This document shows, one piece after another, positions 41,776 to 53,060 of a DNA stretch of 64,000 nt; the stretch's first letter is position 1, and each line of letters starts with the position of its first letter. Where the stretch lies: the NCBI GenBank assembly GCA_009746045.1, contig RPFO01000972.1:175001-239000 (forward strand), given 5' to 3'. A program made the translations under genes and the position numbers. The notes below the pieces were generated by a model, which ran no database searches, had not been told where the DNA came from, and saw nothing but the letters and a program-made list of their open reading frames with translations. Origin of the DNA: Mesostigma viride. Lineage: Eukaryota; Streptophyta; Mesostigmatophyceae; Mesostigmatales; Mesostigmataceae.

Positions 41776-44700
41776 GTATTTTCACGTGAATTTGTTCCCC
41801 TGCTTCTTACTTCTTGCTATTGCGGGATATCATGTGATTTTTTCCTCCCTGATAGCTACGGGCTTGCATTTGTATGTGCTTAACGTACCGCAGCTCTGGA
41901 AAAAGCATCTGTCCAAGCTGCTGGGCGACGCCGTGGTCCACCAGCTGGAAGGACATGTGCTCCAGGATGGTTGGGTTGCGCTTGCCCGAGTATTCTTCTG
42001 GTAAGTAAGATTCCTATTAAAAATTATGACTTTCTCCTGCATAGTTATATAAAGGACATGGAGAAGGTCGCAGACAAAGTCGTGACGTGGTTGAAAGCCG
42101 GACATTGTAATCAACTTTGACTTCCCGCTCTGCTATTATTGCTGGGCCCGTAAGACTTGTTGTCTGCCGTGTTGTGGTAACGTCCAACTAGTGTCATCGC
42201 GGGAGGGTCCTAAAGTAATTCCATTTTTACGAAGTATGTTTTGCTTTCCACATTTAGAAACCTGCTTTGAAGAATGTTCTTCCGTAACTCAGATATGGTA
42301 CCACCCCCCGTGCTAGTTCCCCCTCTTTACTTCCAGTTGCGATTTACGTTAACACGTACTCAAACTGTCCTCAGTCCACTCTTGTGTACTGGGTCGGGAC
42401 AGTTGAAGTGTGAGCGTGTGTCCCGCTACCCTATAGTGTATGGTGGCAATGTTTATAGTGTCGCTATATGCGTGGCTGTGGCGTACATGTGGCCATAGAG
42501 GGCCATGGGCATGGGCATGCACATTGCAGTTTCGGGCTCTGGTCTCGCCTCGCGCATCTCTTGATTGCGCGCACATGCGAGCAATCGGACGGCGTATCCT
42601 CTGCTGGGTCCTTGCTGCAAAAGGTGCTCAGTGAGGCACATTGAAGTAAAGCCGTAATGTCGATGCCGTTTATTTCCATGCGCAGTTGCCTAGGGAAGCG
42701 GAGGCTTTTTGCCACATTAATCGCATACTAGTGAAACATGTCCCACTTAGTATGTACTACTTTTCCCATCCACGGCATCTCTGTATACGATCCTGCTCTG
42801 TTTTGTGCGGTGAGCCTGCCATGGTCCAGTCCTGTAAGTTCTGTTTACCTACAAGTTTGGACGTGGATGCGCTTCCAATGGTTGTTTGCCCCAGGGTCTT
42901 GATGCAGGTACTCCATTACCATAGCATCATAACCAGCAAGTCCTGAACACTAAAGTCCCAGCACTCCCCAGAGGATCCGCATTGTGCAGTGTATGCTACG
43001 TAGTGTGACACCGAGACCTTTTCTTTCCATTTTCTTGGCTGGCTTCTGCACCCCTCCTTTGCACCGCCAGGTGTCCCTGCAAGAGGGCGGAGCTCTCGCT
43101 CCTCCCTGAGATTTCTGCAGTAGTGCCTCTTGTGGGCAAGGATAGGAAAGGCAAGAAGTCGGTCAAGGGCCACAGTGACCAGGCGTCTGCGTCACAGAAT
43201 TGGGATTGGGATTATCCGCCGTATTATAGTGCCTCCTGGAAAACGGAGTTCACATGGTTGGTCAGTGGCTTTGATGATTGCCTTGGCAGTGGCAGAAATT
43301 GGCTTGACAAGGAGGTGGCGCGCTACACCGATGCGGCCAGGGATCATTTCAAGGGACTGCGCGGACTGTCGCTGTGCCCTTCTGTGTACCACTACGCGGT
43401 ATGTGTGCCATGGGGGGGGGGTATGTGTGCCAGCAGTGCCACCCCTGGTTACTAGCGTGGGAACACATATGCCAACAGATGCCAACTTGTTAACTTGCTA
43501 GCATTATAACACAATTTTGGAAAGAGATGGATAACATCCATCCGTCTGCATCCATCCAGGTTGTTAGCATCTGAAACGTGCTAGGTTTGTTTGCGTAGGT
43601 TGTCATGACAAGTAATAATGATACTAGCACGCTTACATCGGTGAGCTACAGCTAGCATAAAGGAAGCTTGATAGCACCATGACATTGGCAACATCTGGAC
43701 ATAATAGAGGTTGGGATAGTCAGGAGTCGTCCTGTACATTTACGTTGTCCTGTGCATTTAGGTAGGTCCTGTACATTTACGTTGTCAGCGTAAGGGGAAC
43801 GTTCTAGTACTGACCTATGGAATTTTTCAAATGAAATTGATGCTGACATGCTACGATGCTCACTCGCTAACTTTGATCATTTAAATGCGTGCTCTCTAGA
43901 TTGGGATGCCCAATAGGGAGCCCAGAAAAGTCACAGAGCACTGTAAGTGCTGTAAATGCCGCTACGCAATGTGGGATGGTGTGGGACACTGCACCACGCA
44001 TCCTTCACCGCCGTCTAACGGTGCGCCTTGCATACAACAATCCAGCTGACTAGCTACTAGGAAGCACACAAGGGTATAATACTGCTGCATGCCCATGTCT
44101 CATCACCCGACCGTTAAGTGAGATAGCCTTTACCTATGCTAAGTTGCCAGCATGATGACACCACCGTGGAAACAAGTGGATGGCAGCCTTGGTTGATAGA
44201 GTGACCCCATTTCTAGGATTTGTAAGAACTTGTTAGCTAGTTCTGTAAAGCATGTATTTGTATGAACTTGTTAGCTAAAGTTCTGTAAAGCATGGATTTG
44301 TATGAACTTGTTAGCTAAAGTTCTGTAAAGCATGTATTTGTATGAACTTGTTAGCTAAGTTCTGTAAAGCATGTATTAGTATACTGAAAATGTTTACTCA
44401 CATTGTTATCACAAAGGATAACAAAGCGGCCTTAGTAGCATGCATGCTAATGTACGTGCAGTTGGTGGCATTAGTAGCATTACGTTGGTAACGAGCTAAC
44501 GTGCTTGTTTTACCACATGACACAACAACGGCAACAAAATGGACATAGGATCCTTATCCGAGGCTAAGTTCTGGACTATGCGATGCGCAGTCTCGGCATG
44601 CCATTGGTTAGTCCAATTTTGGTTGGTCTCACTTAGTAGGATGGTCCAATTTTGCCTTGGCTTTCCAGGGCTCTTTACAGGGTCCCTCTCTGGAAGCATG

Positions 44701-47143
44701 TGACTAATTTAGTAAGTAATGACTCCCTTTCCTAGTGTTGAAACCCCCCCCCCCCCCCCCCAAGTGTGCCTCTGTTGTTAAGTAATTTGGGATTGGTATA
44801 ATATTTCTATTGTTTGCTGACGAGGGCCGCAATTATGTCATCATCATGGTAATGTCAGCTAGCTCACAAAATAAGTTGGTACTTTGGTTTCCATTTACAG
44901 CCAGCGTACGAGTGCTCTCATTTTGTGCATACCCACAGTTAACCAGGGTAAATAGACTGTGGTGTGATTGATTTGGTTCCAAAGTTTTTTTGACACTTTA
45001 TCACTCTAGTGTCGTATAGTATTATGCTAGTAGTAGTATGTATGTATATATGTGCTCTTTGTCACGAGTATGTATATATGTGCTCTTTGTCACGACAATA
45101 TGTGCTCTGCTGTAAGTAGTTATATTTTTTAATGTATATACTACTATGTGTCTGTGTTATGACGACAATATGTGTAGGAACATTGTTAGGAGGCATGCAA
45201 ATTGTAAGAAACTTTTGGAATTAATTAATGACCTGAACAGGACCCTATCATTATCTACATTTTGTAGGCATCACAGAGCCTGGTTTATCTTATATCATCA
45301 TCATCATCATATATCATCATCATACACAACAGCGTATGGCCACACGCCCATCGTTCTACAGGTGCATCTCAAGCCCCTTGCCAGCGCTGAGAAAAGGCTA
45401 CTGGCTGATGCCAACGATGCACTAGCAGAAGCATTTCGCGCTGTTTCCATCAGCGGTGCAGCAGGCGTGGCGGGTAGCAGCGGTGGCCATCCAGGCATCC
45501 CCGAGTTGACGTCTGGAGCCGGCGGGGGCACTCATGCCAACGTCCGTGGCAGGGGTAGGAAAGGCAGGTCGAAGGGGGGGCGTGGTCGCGGCGCTGCGGG
45601 TGCCAGCGCGGCTGTGGGGGACAACCGTGGCTCCGTGGCGGTGAGTAGCATCCAACATGAAGGAGCGTCCAGCAGCAGGAGCGCCGGCGAGGCTGCTGTA
45701 AGCAGCAATCAAGGAGCATCGACTTGCAAGGGCGCTGACCAACCCGCTAGTAGCGCTGGCAAGAGGCCGCCCGCACAGCTGAAGGTGACCTGCCAGGCGA
45801 TTCTCGGGGACACCTGTGGTTGTGAGCTGGTGGATGACGTGGCGCACTTCCGGGGCGTACTGCTGGGACTGCCAGAGGCGTTTGCGGTGGGTTCACAAAT
45901 GTGCATGTAGGATCATGCCTTGTGTTTTTTTGGAGTTTGTTGCCCGTGGCGTGTTAATGCTGTCAGTGCTGATGAGCAACGGGGAGGATGTGAGGTGGTG
46001 ACACACCAGCTGGCCTAGGGTGTCCTGTGCCTGTTCCTTGTGCTGTTCGACACCCGGTGCTCAGGCTAACCAACTCGCGTTAATCAGTAGTAATCGATGT
46101 GGACTTGTGAGGCTTTAAAAGGCTAACAGGACCGGCCAGTTTGTAGGCAACGGTCATGTTTGCCTGGTATGTTTTGGAGCTAGTGCCTGGCATCTTCCGA
46201 TGGATGTGCATGGTTTTGCAAATTATTATTGCTCAATCTAGTACTGAAGCCATTGCTTGTCACGTCACGGCACGGCGAAGCAAGTGGTCTTCCACCACCA
46301 CCAGCCCCTGTAGTTCTTCTCCGACCGTACCTTGCCAGCGAGATAGATCCGATCATCAGTGTCAAAGTCTGACTAGTGGTGCAATATTTTGCTTTGGTCT
46401 CTATATTTTTCCATTTGGGATTTTATTTCCTGGTTTGGGGGTGGGGGAAACCATCAGGAGGCAATTGCTGCCTGGGACCCAAGCCCTCGCGAGGGCCCCC
46501 CTTGGCATCCATCGTACTGCCCCTGGTGCCCCGCGCGAGCGATCTACTTGCGCCTGTCCAGTGTGGATGCACTGGGATTGGTCCCTTCTTGGCTGAAGAG
46601 TCTGGATGCCCTGGCGCTCGTGTGCGAGAAGGTAAGAGCTCTGGTTACTAGCCTCCCGTCGCAGCATTTGTTTTGCCTGCTCTCTGGGAGCACCTTGATA
46701 TTCTTCGATGGAGGAATTCTGTGTGGGCGAGCGTTGCTGTGGCGGTGTTCTTCTAGTGGGTCAATTGCTGGTGTTAATAACTGGTAAGCTATTTATCAAT
46801 GAGACCACCAGATAACAGATTTATGTCTTAGTAGCTAGTTCCAGACTGTTTGTATATGCCTACTATAAGGATGAGATTGCCCTGACATAAAAAGAAAAAA
46901 AAACTGTTGTTTTGGCCTGCGCTGTTTGTCACATTGTTCATGTCATGCATGGCCGGTGACCCATTTGCTGCACTGCAGGGACACCTTGTAGCGTGGAGGA
47001 GGGACACCTTGCGGCGTGACCGCGATGATGTCGATGATGGTCATGATTATGGCAGTGGTGGTAGAGATTATCGCAACTGGCATGGATACGATAGCATCTT
47101 TGACTACGATGAGTGCCGAGAATATAATTGCGAATCATGGTAA
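41620..47143 (+). CDS. F-box protein, six exons, 484 residues
   Basis: Exons 41620-41775, 41894-42000, 43071-43398, 45362-45886, 46458-46631 and 46979-47143 join in frame (1455 nt with TAA). Residues about 15-52 (SLTNDLWLRILDFLEPCDLS, then CAMECRDWSELGQRPE) form an F-box, the motif that docks Skp1 in SCF ubiquitin ligases. Residues 53-88 continue LWKKHLSKLLGD and ALARVFFW. The rest has Trp/Tyr-rich stretches, a basic RGRGRKGRSKGGRGR linker in exon 4, a Cys/Pro/Trp motif (YCPWCPARAIYLRL) in exon 5 and an Arg/Asp/Tyr-rich tail. No WD40, Kelch or LRR repeat is visible, so the substrate is unknown. Introns lack the many exon-edge copies seen in the giant gene. Confidence 0.78.
41894..42000 (+). 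CDS. F-box gene exon 2
   Basis: Acceptor ACCGCAG, donor TTCTG|GTAAGT, phase 0 to 2. Same length as the pseudogene's exon 2. Confidence 0.82.
43071..43398 (+). CDS. F-box gene exon 3
   Basis: Acceptor CACCGCCAG, donor TACGCG|GTATGT, phase 2 to 0. Includes NWDWDYPPYYSASWKTEFTW and ends CPSVYHYA. Confidence 0.75.
44215..44380. repeat. 40-bp tandem repeat, 4 copies
   Basis: The unit contains TATGAACTTGTTAGCTAAAG and TTCTGTAAAGCATGTATTTG. It lies in the third intron of the F-box gene. Confidence 0.93.
44744..44762. repeat. Poly-C run
   Basis: About 19 consecutive C in the third intron of the F-box gene. Confidence 0.95.
45362..45886 (+). CDS. F-box gene exon 4
   Basis: Acceptor TTCTACAG after a TCATCA repeat, donor TTTGCG|GTGGGT, phase 0 to 0. 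Gly/Arg/Ser-rich linker ending in the conserved HFRGVLLGLPEAFA that is also found at 32056. Confidence 0.75.
46458..46631 (+). CDS. F-box gene exon 5
   Basis: Acceptor CCATCAG, donor GAGAAG|GTAAGA, phase 0 to 0: EAIAAWDPSPREGPPWHPSY, CPWCPARAIYLRL, and LVPSWLKSLDALALVCEK. Confidence 0.75.
46979..47143 (+). CDS. F-box gene exon 6 (stop codon)
   Basis: Acceptor CACTGCAG, then GHLVAWRRDTLRRDRDDVDD, a Gly/Tyr/Asp-rich tail and TAA. Confidence 0.68.
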   Translation, partial: GHLVAWRRDTLRRDRDDVDDGHDYGSGGRDYRNWHGYDSIFDYDECREYNCESW

Positions 47144-47326
47144 TGATGCAATTTCCATACAACTCTCGGCGTCCTGGCGTCAGCCGCTCATGTGGTGGTC
47201 GAGGCCTGCGTTCCCCTCAATCATGCTGCTCGATGATTTAGCCCAGCAGCAATATTGACTGAATGACGCCCTCTCAATGCATGATAATATGAGCTTACAT
47301 GAGTGAGCGATTAATTAATTAATTAA

Positions 47327-48572
47327 TAGACACGTGACTGCGTCACGTGAGCATAAGTCCTCAGTGGGAGGGGAACATGGGATGGAATGGATGGTGAGCG
47401 ATATAAAGCTGAGTGAGCGATATAAAGATGAGTGAGCGATATAAAGCGCAAAAAGGCAGACGTATAGTCAATACTTACCGACCCTGTTGGCGGGCCCGCC
47501 CGACTTCCTACCTGTCATGGCAGGAATTAATTAATTAATTAATTAATTAAAATCATAGCTCCGTGGGGAGCATATGTAACACATAGCCCTGAGAAAGGGG
47601 CATCTATGGGTTTGTAATACAATCAGGGCGACAACCTGCAGGTGTAGGATGTACAACTATCACCTGCTCTGGGTGCACTAGGTGCACCTGCACCTCCATG
47701 ATGGTTCATGCCTCCTAAACAAGCACAGGCACCCAGGGGGGGCTTGAGGAGAGGGCCTAGAAGGCCTACATGACATATGGGGTGGAAGGTATGTGGCTAG
47801 GCTATAGCTAGGGTACACATGGCCTCTCAGCAGGGAGTAACTCCCTGCATGGGCAAAGCATGACTCGACATTGCTACGGCTAGTGCAAGGGCGGGTGTGG
47901 GCCCATCACGCAGGAATGGCAGGAATGGCTTCAAGTAGTGTACATACTGCCGTACATTGCGCTTGCATGGGGATCTTTCATATTGGTCTGGGTTTTGCTG
48001 CGTGTCGTCTCTGGGCTCCTTCCCCGGGCACTTGCTTGTGGATTTCCCACTGTAGAGGCATCTTGTTATTAATCGATCAGTCATTCATTAGTTTGAAGAG
48101 CGCTTAGACGCCACTCCTTTGACGCTAGCATTTATCTCATGTTGTCCATGGGCTTTCAGGTGACACGCAGCTTAGTAATATCCTGGTGGCATAGCGTCTG
48201 TTTAACAGTGACCCTCAGATCATGTGTCCCCGTTGGGGGGTCACGGAGTATTAACCCCAGCTAGGATGGGTGGACGGGTGCAAAGATGTCTACCAGTTCT
48301 ATTCGATCTATCTCCTACACTATCTATATATTGTCTATCTATACCGATGAGAAATTGTCTACACTACAAACACGACGGATAAAGGAGACCACCCCCAAGT
48401 CTGTGGGGGCTTCGCGTGTGACCGCGTATGGCGCCATTCATAGCGATTCGGGCCGTGGTGCCCACAATTAACCCTGTAACTAGGATCGACCTAGGTAGCT
48501 TACACCATCCATTCCATCCCATGTTCCCCTCCCACTGAGGACTTATGCTCACGTGACGCAGTCACGTGTCTA
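47327..48572. mobile_element. TTAA-flanked element 2 with about 70-bp inverted repeats
   Basis: Left end TAGACACGTGACTGCGTCAC, continuing through AAGTCCTCAGTGGGAGGGGA to GAATGGATGG, is repeated inverted at 48503-48572 almost perfectly. TTAA flanks both sides (47323-47326 in a TTAA repeat; 48573-48576). The tip holds a self-palindrome CACGTGAC...GTCACGTG. No transposase. It contains a nested LINE 3' fragment. A third copy of this end lies at 52917. The ends do not start CCC, so the superfamily is less certain than for the other TTAA elements. Confidence 0.75.
47521..47870 (-). mobile_element. LINE 3' fragment, copy B
   Basis: On the - strand this is the same 3' UTR as 36120-36445, ending in the hairpin GCTCCCCACGGAGC, ATGATTTT and a (TTAA)n tail. 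5'-truncated. It lies inside TTAA element 2, so the LINE inserted after the DNA element or into its ancestor. Confidence 0.85.
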
Positions 48573-48589
48573 TTAACCCTTAAACCGTG

Positions 48590-48622
48590 TCCAACTGCCC
48601 TCTATAAATAGCGGGCAGTTGG
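48590..48622. promoter_or_regulatory. Subterminal hairpin, left end of TTAA element 3
   Basis: Arm CCAACTGCCC with reverse complement GGGCAGTTGG and loop TCTATAAATAGC. Related hairpins stand at the right end and at 48946. Likely transposase-recognition structure (inference). Confidence 0.6.
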
Positions 48623-50031
48623 CACTTTCCATGATAATGTCCGCAAACCAACCTAATAATTATTTATGGCCCATACTAGGACCAAAGCACACACATATGT
48701 GGACCTCCTTGGGGGTCATGTCATTGGTCATATTGCAATGTCCTATGGGTGCTAAATATAGCACCCCCTGGCAGGGGGTGCGCAGGGTGCGAGACAAGAG
48801 ACACATATCATGCAATATTGGATGTCAAATCTTACTTGTTGGTCCTGGATTCAACAAGGCAGTGAGAAAGGAAGCTAGAAAGGGCTCCTGACCACTGACA
48901 TCATGGGGTGGAGCAGGGACCCAGCTGCAAGCTCTAAAAATAAATGCCCGCTACAAATAGCGGACAGTTTGGTTGGTGACGCCTGCTAGCATTACAAAGC
49001 TAAATTCTCATCCCGTAGCAACAAAAAACATCATGGATGATCAAACATGCTAATTACATCCTGTCCAGGCTGCAGAACATCCATCATAGCATATAAAGAT
49101 AGGTAACCACGCCTATGCACAGTCACATTTGTACGTATCATAGCATGGTAAGGGCACACCCTTGAAACCACACAAGCCAAACACGATGCTCACTTTTTTC
49201 TTGTGCTGATGCTGTAATAAACAAGTGCAAGTAAGCCTAGCTCAATGACAGTGCTAGCTAGTGCTCCCTGTATGCTGGGCTTTATTATAGTAGCTGCTAA
49301 CTGGCTATGGGGTGTCCTCTACTAACAAAACCAAAAAGCTAACCAAAACCTGGCCAAGATACCATCTTTCCAAAGAATGTAGGCAAGAAAACCCATCACA
49401 ATACCATGCACAACATATTTAAGCATTACATCGATCGTTACTCTAGTATATAGGATGAAGACGCAGCTAACCATGAACAAAACGGATGATAAACTGGGCG
49501 AAATGGTTGTACGCAGCCACCACGACAAACCATTACATAAAAGTAGTAAGGAGGGAACTTAAACACCACGAAACCTTAATAATAAGTCCGGGATTACTTA
49601 CCGAGCAATAAAACCACTTTACCTCCTTCACGGCAGCGGCAGGGACTGCAAACTGCGCCAGGTCCAACTACAGCAAAAAAGGCTGGCTGACAGGTAGCAA
49701 GCTCATGACAGAAACGATGCCCCGAGGCTATTCTGGCCCACAGCGCTGATGAACTATGCGATATACATCATAATAAAGTTAATCGTTGCGAAATATTCGA
49801 TGATAAAACGGCAAATACCAAGTGCTAGCTTCATCGGCATCCCCGTAGTAGTAAACGCGTGTTGACGCAATAAAAACCAGCCCGAGATGATTGCGCGCCT
49901 CGTTAGAGGTTGCGCAACTAGGTCTATAGCATCTTTATGACGTATAAAGTGTGCCTACAAAATTTGGAACCAGTCCGTGCATGAATGCTCCTGCGCCAGT
50001 CAGTTTTCTGCACCGCCATTGTCCAAAAACC

Positions 50032-50054
50032 AAATGTCCTCATTTGAGGACATA
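50032..50054. repeat. Hairpin ATGTCCTCA-TT-TGAGGACAT
   Basis: 9-bp perfect arms. A 12-bp-arm version, AAAATGTCCTCA, lies at 51734-51759. The pair brackets the cargo gene of TTAA element 3 and might mark a nested element. Confidence 0.7.
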
Positions 50055-50093
50055 GTCCTCGTTTGAGACGGGGGGGGTCAGGGGCGCGGTTTT

Positions 50094-50232
50094 GGAGCCA
50101 AATTTGGTCCTAGGGTCACTTGGTGGGTTTTGGCGCGAAACTGGGATAGGTACTGAGCGCGCCAAGCCCCTGGGGTCGACAGGGGTCGACCGTACCTGGA
50201 AAATATGAGGCGACGAAAAGTACCTACAATAG
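50094..50232 (+). repeat. Dispersed repeat, copy B (partner at 32332-32462)
   Basis: Same order of GGTCCTA, GGCGCGAA, CTGAGCG, GGGGTCGACAGGGGTCGAC and GAAAAGTACCTA as the partner. It lies immediately before the spliced gene and could be its promoter/5' UTR. Confidence 0.75.
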
Positions 50233-50938
50233 CAAGAACATCGCAATGCAATCGAGTGTTTTGTCGAGTGGCGGCTATGGGGTCGTGCCAGTTCCGAGGC
50301 TTGCCTGAATGTTATAGGGCATTATTTTGCCCCGGACGAAGACAGCATTTTAGATCGTCATCTAGTGATTTCGAAGATGCTATTCTTCACGTGCAGGTGC
50401 TTTGTATATGTCGAAAATTTTGTTCATGAACGGATTTTGGCATTGTTGAAGAAAATCTGAGAGCTACGTAGATCGCATGATAGGTCAGTTCGCAGTTCGG
50501 TTTTACAATTTCTTTTTCCGCCCAGGCGCTGCGGATATCGCGAGTATGGGTTATGGTACGCTTCTGGGCTTATGGGCGACATGGGGAGAAGAGGGACCTG
50601 GGCAGTTGCATGCGTCAAAGAGTCTCTATTTTTTCGTCGTGATGTCGCAGTCGCGCCTGGCGAAAACCAGGGCGAGCGCGAGCCATATTTTTCTTTTGCC
50701 GCAAGGCTTGGTGCTTCCCACGCGTCACCGTCCTTTAATATATATTTCTTGAGCTGGCCCGCGCAGCTGGCGGCCTGGGCGCACGTAAAGAACAAGGATC
50801 CGGCTGTCATTCTCAACCGCATCCTTCTAAGTAAGCGTGTTAAGCGGATTGTAACCTATAACTCCCGCAGACGTGATAATTCCGGTTGCTTTCAATGCCC
50901 AACTTCGTGGTTTTGATTACGTTTATGTCCGGGGATAA
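50233..50938 (+). CDS. Unrecognised three-exon gene inside TTAA element 3, at least 178 residues
   Basis: Exons 50233-50396 (5' end uncertain), 50526-50830 and 50871-50938 join in phase 2 and phase 1 to a TAA stop. The protein reads NAIECFVEWRLWGRASSEAC, FAPDEDSILDRHLVISKM, then a Cys/Arg/Tyr segment TCRRCGYREYGLWYASGLMG. It continues KESLFFRRDVAVAPGENQGE, SFNIYFLSWPAQLAAWAHVK and ends VAFNAQLRGFDYVYVRG. Introns are short (129 and 40 nt), unlike the other genes. No family is recognised: it may be an unusual transposase-associated protein, a captured host gene, or a host gene flanked by chance. The start codon is not determined. Confidence 0.5.
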
Positions 50939-51733
50939 CGGAAGTTTGCTGGGCGGTACTTTCTTTTCCCGTTGCGTCACTGAAAAGGTAAACGGCCTTG
51001 CGTTATCAAAACAGCAGCAAGTAGAAGTCGCTGTGCTTAATTGCGATGTGGTAGTTTGATTCAACACATATACTGCCTTGTTGCTGAGAAGTTTTTCAAG
51101 GCTTGCTGGTATGTTGCCCATATGTTTCTAATGCTTCAACTCATGTCCAAGTGATCAAGACTGGCTTGGAAACTTGAGCTTGTCATGTTTACATTGTGCT
51201 TGTGTTACAACTTGTGCCTCTTTGCAGTATATGTTTCATATATAACGTAAGGGTTCAACATGATGGTTTAGCACCGTGGTGGCAGCCAAGCCTCTACTAA
51301 CGATCATGGACCTAACCTTGGCAAGTATTTGCATCATATTTCACTCTTTGGACTGAGCTAGCTTTACACCTGCTGTTTGGCCTGCACCATGGTCCCTGGC
51401 TGCCAGTTCATTTTGTGCCCCCCCCTGGCAGGCTGCAGGGTCTAGGACTGCGAGGGTGTAACATAGACATGTTGTGGGCACCATGGGTGCATTTTCAGGA
51501 CCAGCCATGACCTGGCCATGCCTTCTTTCTTGGCATATTGTTGACTTGAGTGCTATTTGGTCACTCGCGTAGCGACCCCCTTGCATTCATAAATCGTAAA
51601 CAATTATACAATGAGCATATTTCATGGATGTTAAGCATTGCAACTCTTGAACATATCATAAATGAACATGGTTCCATGCCGTACCCGTGGATGTGTTGAC
51701 ATGTGTTAGTTATTACAAATGGTATCCATGCTA

Positions 51734-51759
51734 GAAAATGTCCTCATTTGAGGACATTT
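51734..51759. repeat. Perfect hairpin, 12-bp arms AAAATGTCCTCA
   Basis: Two-base loop. Partner of the shorter hairpin at 50032. Confidence 0.85.
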
Positions 51760-52060
51760 TCTTGGTGATTAGACACCATGGCCGCAAATCTGCACGGACG
51801 TCAATATTTTACATTCACGTTTTCGTCCCATTGAAAAGGGTACCCCTTGTACTTGGGTCAATAATTAGTCCCTGTGTACTTGTCAGAATATAGTGATGTT
51901 TAGGTACGGGACGCAGTACACATCTAGCTGAAGACGCCTGGCTAAAAATATCACGGAAATACCTACTGGCATTCGCGTTATTCTCACTACCAACTGTCCG
52001 CTATTTGTAGCGGTCAGTTGGTACTGTCCGCTGCAAATATCAGTCAGCACGGTTTAAGGG

Positions 52061-52120
52061 TTAATTAATTAATTAATTAATTATAATTAATTAATTAGTT
52101 TTAATTAATTAATTAATTGA
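52061..52120. repeat. (TTAA)n / TTAATTAA-rich stretch
   Basis: TTAATTAATTAA repeats begin at the right target site of TTAA element 3. Related AT stretches continue at 52340-52415. Confidence 0.85.
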
Positions 52121-52416
52121 CGACGGAAAGTCTCGTGACGACCTTGCCGCGCGCGGTCCCGGCGTCGGGGGCATGCATGCATTGCCAGTTTTGCCACATG
52201 AGCTCATGAGGACAAAACGCCCGGGCTGCACGGCTTTATAGTGCCAGCTAGTCTGTCTGATGTGTCTGCCTGATCTGTGCGGGCCAGGTGCCCCGCTAGG
52301 CCCAGGCGCCTTTGCCTAAGCATGTCGGAAACATATGGTATAATTCATTCATTAATTAGTACTAATTAATTAATACTAATTAATTAATTAATAAATGTCT
52401 GTAATTAATTAATAAA

Positions 52417-52916
52417 TGAATGAATGAATGAATGAATGAATGAATGAATGAATGAATGAATGAATGAATGAATGAATGAATGAATGAATGAATGAATGAA
52501 TGAATGAATGAATGAATGAATGAATGAATGAATGAATGAATGAATGAATGAATGAATGAATGAATGAATGAATGAATGAATGAATGAATGAATGAATGAA
52601 TGAATGAATGAATGAATGAATGAATGAATGAATGAATGAATGAATGAATGAATGAATGAATGAATGAATGAATGAATGAATGAATGAATGAATGAATGAA
52701 TGAATGAATGAATGAATGAATGAATGCATGAATGAATGAATGAATGAATGAATGAATGAATGAATGAATGAATGAATGAATGAATGAATGAATGAATGAA
52801 TGAATGAATGAATGAATGAATGAATGAATGAATGAATGAATGAATGAATGAATGAATGAATGAATGAATGAATGAATGAATGAATGAATGAATGAATGAA
52901 TGAATGAATGAATGAA
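52417..52916. repeat. (GAAT)n tetranucleotide microsatellite, about 125 units
   Basis: 500 bp with a single substitution (TGCATGAA near 52725). The 176-residue frame of SFIH repeats on the - strand is an artefact. Confidence 0.98.
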
Positions 52917-53060
52917 TTACACGTGACTGCGTACGTCACGCGAGTAAAAGTCCTCAGTGGGAGGGGAACATGGGATGAAATGGATTATGCTAGCTATCAA
53001 GTTCCTAGTTACAGGGTTGTGGGCACCACATATGCTAAATCAGCGTGCGTACAAATCCTC
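52917..53060 (+). mobile_element. Partial copy of TTAA element 2 end
   Basis: TTACACGTGACTGCG...GAGTAAAAGTCCTCAGTGGG and GAACATGGGATGAAATGG match the end of element 2. The part with CCTAGTTACAGGG and GTGGGCACCAC matches its right interior in inverse orientation. The other end is not found intact; TTAATAGACACGTGACTG recurs at 53234. Confidence 0.6.

Larger units (their letters stand above)
48577..52060. mobile_element. piggyBac-like element 3, 3484 bp, with gene cargo
   Basis: Ends CCCTTAAACCGTG (13 bp, inverted) are flanked by TTAA at 48573-48576 and 52061-52064; the left TTAA is shared with element 2. Just inside each end lie hairpins built on CCAACTG..CCGCTA and TAGCGG..CAGTTGG (48590-48622 and 51989-52022), with a related one at 48946. 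The interior carries an intact small spliced gene on the + strand. I see no recognisable piggyBac transposase (DDD) domain. Confidence 0.72.

Noticed and set aside
47827-48084. 85-residue - strand frame as LINE ORF2 C-terminus
   Set aside because: Does not match the W-x-A-x-Q-D-K motif seen at 28.9 kb; origin not established.
49322-49528. Hydrophobic 68-residue frame on the - strand
   Set aside because: Short, AT-rich, no splice or homology support; chance frame in the TTAA element.
52409-52939. 176-residue frame of SFIH repeats
   Set aside because: Translation of a GAAT microsatellite.
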